From the NCBI RefSeq assembly GCF_029350975.1, contig NZ_JARKMR010000001.1, positions 868,001 through 932,000 on the forward strand: a stretch of DNA of 64,000 nucleotides, read 5' to 3'. Shown in pieces: positions 61,014 through 64,000 of this stretch. Numbering within the stretch: the first letter of the stretch is position 1; each line of letters starts with the position of its first letter. A program made the translations under genes and the position numbers. Source of the DNA: Maribacter zhoushanensis (GTDB lineage: Bacteria; Bacteroidota; Bacteroidia; Flavobacteriales; Flavobacteriaceae). The notes under the pieces were generated by a model, which worked only from the letters and a program-made list of their open reading frames with translations, was not told the origin of the DNA and did not search any database.

Positions 61014-62072
61014 TTAGATTCTGTATACCATTGCATTGACGTTCATTCCGGCGCCAACACTAGCAAAGATAACAACATCTCCCTTTTTAATTTCCTGATT
61101 TTCTAATTTACCTTCTTTTACAAGGTCAAATAAAGTAGGTATGGTAGCAACGGAACTGTTGCCTAGCTTTGATATGCTCATTGGCATGATGCCTTCTGGC
61201 ATTTCTTTACCATATATTTTATAGAAGCGTTTTACTATGGCTTCATCCATTTTTTCGTTTGCTTGGTGAATAAATATTTTTTTCACCTCGTCAATTTTAA
61301 TACCGCTATTATCTAGGCATGATGCCATGGCAGAGGGTACATTGGTAACGGCAAATTCATAGATTTTTCTTCCAAGCATTTTTATATAGTAAGCCTTCTT
61401 TTCGTCCTCTTTGTTGTATGTTTCTCCAAAGAAAAGAAAGTTGGCTTCGTCATTGGCGAAAGTTGCCGATTCATGTGCTATAATTTCACCGCCATCATTT
61501 GATCTCTCTACAATTGTAGCGCCTGCACCATCTGAATAGATCATAGAATCACGATCATAATCATCTACAATTCTGGATAATGTCTCTGCACCTATTACTA
61601 AACATTTATTGGCAATACCACTTTTTATAAATGCGTTGGCTTGAATCATGCCTTCTAGCCAACCTGGGCAGCCAAAGATTAAATCGTAAGCAACACATTT
61701 AGGGTTTTTAATCTGTAATTGATGTTTTACCCTAGTAGCTAAACTTGGTAAAGTATCTCCTTGAATATACCCGTCTTTTAGGTCTCCAAAATTATGGGCA
61801 ACAATAATATAGTCTAGTGTTTCTTTGTCTAAATTGGCATTTTCAATAGCCTTTTCCGCTGCGAAAAAAGCTAGGTTAGAAGTAGTGTATTCTTTAGGGG
61901 CATATCGCCTTTCTTCAATACCTGTAATAGCTTTGAACTTCTCTATAATAACTTCGTTGTTATGTTTGAAGGAGGTGCCGTCTAAATTTAAAAAATTATG
62001 GTTATTAAAATCTGTGTTAGAAATTTTTAAATCAGGAATATAACTTCCTGTTCCCGTAATTGAAATGCTCAT
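61014..62072 (-). CDS. Ketoacyl-ACP synthase III family protein (FabH-like)
   Basis: The 352-residue protein has a complete KAS III catalytic triad: Cys135 in LIFGCPGWLEGM, His269 in FIHQANEKMDEA and Asn305 in KLGNSSVATIPTLFD. The Gly-rich end ASVGAGMNVNAMVYRI is typical. It is longer and more divergent than housekeeping FabH (about 320 residues), with an insertion near residues 20-40. Clustered with a methyltransferase and glycosyltransferase rather than fab genes, it probably makes a specialised acyl chain. This is inference. Confidence 0.88.
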   Translation of the reverse strand: MSISITGTGSYIPDLKISNTDFNNHNFLNLDGTSFKHNNEVIIEKFKAITGIEERRYAPKEYTTSNLAFFAAEKAIENANLDKETLDYIIVAHNFGDLKDGYIQGDTLPSLATRVKHQLQIKNPKCVAYDLIFGCPGWLEGMIQANAFIKSGIANKCLVIGAETLSRIVDDYDRDSMIYSDGAGATIVERSNDGGEIIAHESATFANDEANFLFFGETYNKEDEKKAYYIKMLGRKIYEFAVTNVPSAMASCLDNSGIKIDEVKKIFIHQANEKMDEAIVKRFYKIYGKEMPEGIMPMSISKLGNSSVATIPTLFDLVKEGKLENQEIKKGDVVIFASVGAGMNVNAMVYRI

Positions 62073-62180
62073 TTTTAAATTTTGAATTGTAACCGAAAGT
62101 TAATCAAATTGTAAAAATATTATATGCATGCATAGTAAATTTTACGATGGTCAAGCCATTTTGTTTTAAAGCCGGAGTAT

Positions 62181-62214
62181 AAAAAAAGCCTTTTCATAAT
62201 GATGAAAAGGCTTT
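62181..62214 (-). terminator. Terminator of gcvP
   Basis: AAAGCCTTTTCAT (62185-62197) pairs perfectly with ATGAAAAGGCTTT (62202-62214) around AATG. On the minus strand it is followed by a T run (complement of 62181-62187). It lies 21 bases after the gcvP stop codon. Confidence 0.9.
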
Positions 62215-62234
62215 ATAGTATGGGTTTGTAGCTG

Positions 62235-64000
62235 TTATTCAGTTTCCATATACGCTTCAATAGGTGCGCACGTACAAATTAAATTACGGTCTCCATATGC
62301 ATCATCGACTCTACGTACAGATGGCCAAAATTTGTTTTCGGCAATGTATGGTAATGGAAAAGTCGCTTTTTGTCTTGAGTATGGAAACTTCCAATCATCC
62401 GTCGTAGCCATTTCTAAAGTGTGTGGTGCATTTTTTAGCACGTTATTTGGCTCATCAATATTTGATTCGTCAATTTCTGCTCGAATAGATGACATGGCAT
62501 CACAGAACCTATCTAATTCTGCTAAATTCTCACTTTCGGTAGGCTCTATCATAACGGTTCCTGCTACAGGAAAAGATACAGTAGGTGCGTGAAAGCCGTA
62601 ATCCATTAGTCGTTTTGCAATGTCTGTAACTTCAATACCATTTTTCTTGAAAGGTCTGCAGTCTAAAATCATTTCATGAGCCGCTCTTCCTTTTTCGCCT
62701 GTATAAAGAACATCGAACTTGCCTTCAAGTTTATGCTTTATATAGTTAGCATTAAGAATTGCAATTTTTGTAGATTGGGTCAAGCCTTGCTCTCCCAGCA
62801 TTTTAATATATCCGTAAGAAATAAGGCAAACCAAAGAACTTCCCCAGGGTGCGGCAGAAATAGCCGTAATAGCTTCTTCGCCACCAGTTGTTATTACCGG
62901 GTTACTAGGTAAAAACGGTACTAATTGTGGGGCCACACATATTGGGCCAACACCAGGGCCACCACCTCCATGAGGTATGGCAAAAGTTTTGTGAAGGTTT
63001 AAGTGACAAACATCTGCGCCAATAGTTGCAGGGTTTGTTAAGCCTACTTGAGCATTCATATTGGCGCCATCCATATAAACTTGTCCGCCGTGATCATGAA
63101 TTAATTTTGTAATCTGTTTAATGGAAGACTCAAATACACCGTGTGTAGATGGGTATGTTACCATGAGTGCAGCTAAGTTATCTGAATGTAGTTTAGCTTT
63201 TTCTTCAAGGTCTGCAACATCAATATTTCCTTTTTCATCGGTTTTGGTAACCACAACTTTCATACCTGCCATTACTGCAGAAGCGGGATTGGTACCGTGC
63301 GCAGATGAAGGAATCAAGCATATATTTCTATGAGACTCTCCTCTAGATTCGTGATATGCTCTAATAACCATCAATCCGGCATATTCACCTTGCGCACCAG
63401 AATTTGGTTGTAATGAAGTGTCCGCAAAACCTGTAATAACGGAAAGGTCTTTTGCAAGTTCTCTTAATATTGTTTGGTATCCTTCAGCTTGTTCTACTGG
63501 TACAAAAGGGTGAATATTGCCCCAGTTAGATGAACTTAGTGGAAGCATTTCACTGGCGGCATTTAATTTCATAGTACAACTTCCTAAAGAAATCATACTG
63601 TGGTTTAAGGCTAGATCTTTACGTTCAAGTTTCTTGATGTAACGCATTAATTCAGTCTCTGAGTGATATGAATTAAATACTTTGTTTTCCATAAAAGCAC
63701 TTGTACGTTGAACGTTGCTAGGTATAGAGGTAGTATTTAATAAACTTGTGATTTCTGAAGCTGTTTTTCCAAGTGCCTCGGCAAATATGGATATAATCTG
63801 GTTCAGGTCCTTTAAAGAAGTAGCTTCATTAACCGCAATAGAAATGGTATCATTATCTATATAGTAGAAATTTACCTCATTTGCTTCGGCTATTGTGCGT
63901 ATTTTTTTAGCATCTGCCTTTACCGTTATCGTATCAAAATAAGCAGAGTTGATTTGATAAATGCCTAAATTCTCAAGAGCATCAACCAAAGTAACTGCAG
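62235..64000 (-). CDS. gcvP: Glycine dehydrogenase (decarboxylating), C-terminal part; 5' end outside window
   Basis: GcvP is the PLP-dependent P-protein of the glycine cleavage system; it decarboxylates glycine and passes the aminomethyl group to the H-protein. About 587 residues are visible of a protein usually near 950, and the frame is open to the window edge (no start within the window). The PLP-binding lysine lies in LNLHKTFAIPHGGGGPG. Other family blocks are SLGSCTMKLNA, GANMNAQVGLT, SSAHGTNPASA and EPTESE. A terminator follows. Confidence 0.96.
   Translation of the reverse strand, partial: AVTLVDALENLGIYQINSAYFDTITVKADAKKIRTIAEANEVNFYYIDNDTISIAVNEATSLKDLNQIISIFAEALGKTASEITSLLNTTSIPSNVQRTSAFMENKVFNSYHSETELMRYIKKLERKDLALNHSMISLGSCTMKLNAASEMLPLSSSNWGNIHPFVPVEQAEGYQTILRELAKDLSVITGFADTSLQPNSGAQGEYAGLMVIRAYHESRGESHRNICLIPSSAHGTNPASAVMAGMKVVVTKTDEKGNIDVADLEEKAKLHSDNLAALMVTYPSTHGVFESSIKQITKLIHDHGGQVYMDGANMNAQVGLTNPATIGADVCHLNLHKTFAIPHGGGGPGVGPICVAPQLVPFLPSNPVITTGGEEAITAISAAPWGSSLVCLISYGYIKMLGEQGLTQSTKIAILNANYIKHKLEGKFDVLYTGEKGRAAHEMILDCRPFKKNGIEVTDIAKRLMDYGFHAPTVSFPVAGTVMIEPTESENLAELDRFCDAMSSIRAEIDESNIDEPNNVLKNAPHTLEMATTDDWKFPYSRQKATFPLPYIAENKFWPSVRRVDDAYGDRNLICTCAPIEAYMETE

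Noticed and set aside
62110..62150. Sigma-70-like TTGACC and TATAAT on the minus strand before the KAS III-like gene
   Set aside because: The two boxes are 24 bases apart, too far for a sigma-70 promoter, and Bacteroidota use a different consensus.
1..64000. CRISPR arrays, insertion sequences, integrases, rRNA genes
   Set aside because: No regularly spaced direct repeats, transposase motifs, integrase motifs or rRNA sequence were seen on either strand.

Overview
The window is a low-GC, densely coded bacterial chromosome segment, almost certainly from a marine member of the Flavobacteriaceae (Bacteroidota). The signs are type IX secretion parts (PorP/SprF-like proteins, PorG, and a surface protein with a gliding-motility-type C-terminal sorting domain), a LytS/LytTR pair, a flavobacterial-style folK-deoxynucleoside kinase fusion, and -7 promoter elements of the form TANNTTTG. 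No phage, insertion sequence, CRISPR array, rRNA or clear foreign island was seen. No gene-free stretch exceeds 300 bases; the longest is about 255 bases (46000-46254).

Layout. 1-2.6 kb: the end of a cytochrome c oxidase operon (subunit IV, a cysteine-less thioredoxin-like protein, SCO copper chaperone, DUF420 membrane protein, small CxxC membrane protein). 2.7-12.2 kb: an eight-gene tripartite ABC exporter operon with four MacB/FtsX-type permeases, two HlyD adaptors, one ATPase and one TolC-type channel. The permeases alternate as two types, so the operon looks like a duplicated permease-permease-adaptor block sharing one ATPase and one outer-membrane channel. 12.3-19.6 kb: tsaB, an MscS channel, a DUF255 thioredoxin-like protein, dodecin, an Nfu-type Fe-S protein, a lone PorP/SprF-like barrel and a VWA lipoprotein. 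19.8-24.2 kb: a TPR sensor kinase/LytTR regulator pair, a gamma-carbonic anhydrase-like protein and fabD. 24.4-31.4 kb: a type IX secretion cassette consisting of a 1369-residue Calx-beta adhesin with type B sorting domain, a PorP/SprF partner and a PD40/OmpA anchor protein.

31.4-46.8 kb: an unusual NRAMP homologue, a SanA-like protein, tRNA-Gly and tRNA-Leu, mutS, a SpoU methyltransferase, the folK-dNK fusion, sppA, a queuosine-precursor transporter, an AsmA protein, DUF2797, a GH3-family protein and an alpha/beta hydrolase. 46.9-52.3 kb (minus strand): the tig, clpP, clpX proteostasis block, a small four-helix membrane protein, an esterase and pdxJ. 52.4-59.6 kb (plus strand): CBS protein, nadK, porG, uppS, bamA and two Skp/OmpH chaperones, a conserved Bacteroidota envelope-biogenesis block. 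59.6-64 kb (minus strand): a glycosyltransferase, methyltransferase and KAS III-like set, then the C-terminal part of gcvP, cut by the window edge.

Nothing here can be shown to be a wholly undescribed system. The strongest leads are the duplicated exporter with a single ATPase, the NRAMP homologue lacking both canonical metal-binding motifs, the repeated tail of the AsmA protein, the DUF2797 protein with GIY-YIG-like motifs, and several perfect dyads lying over promoters.
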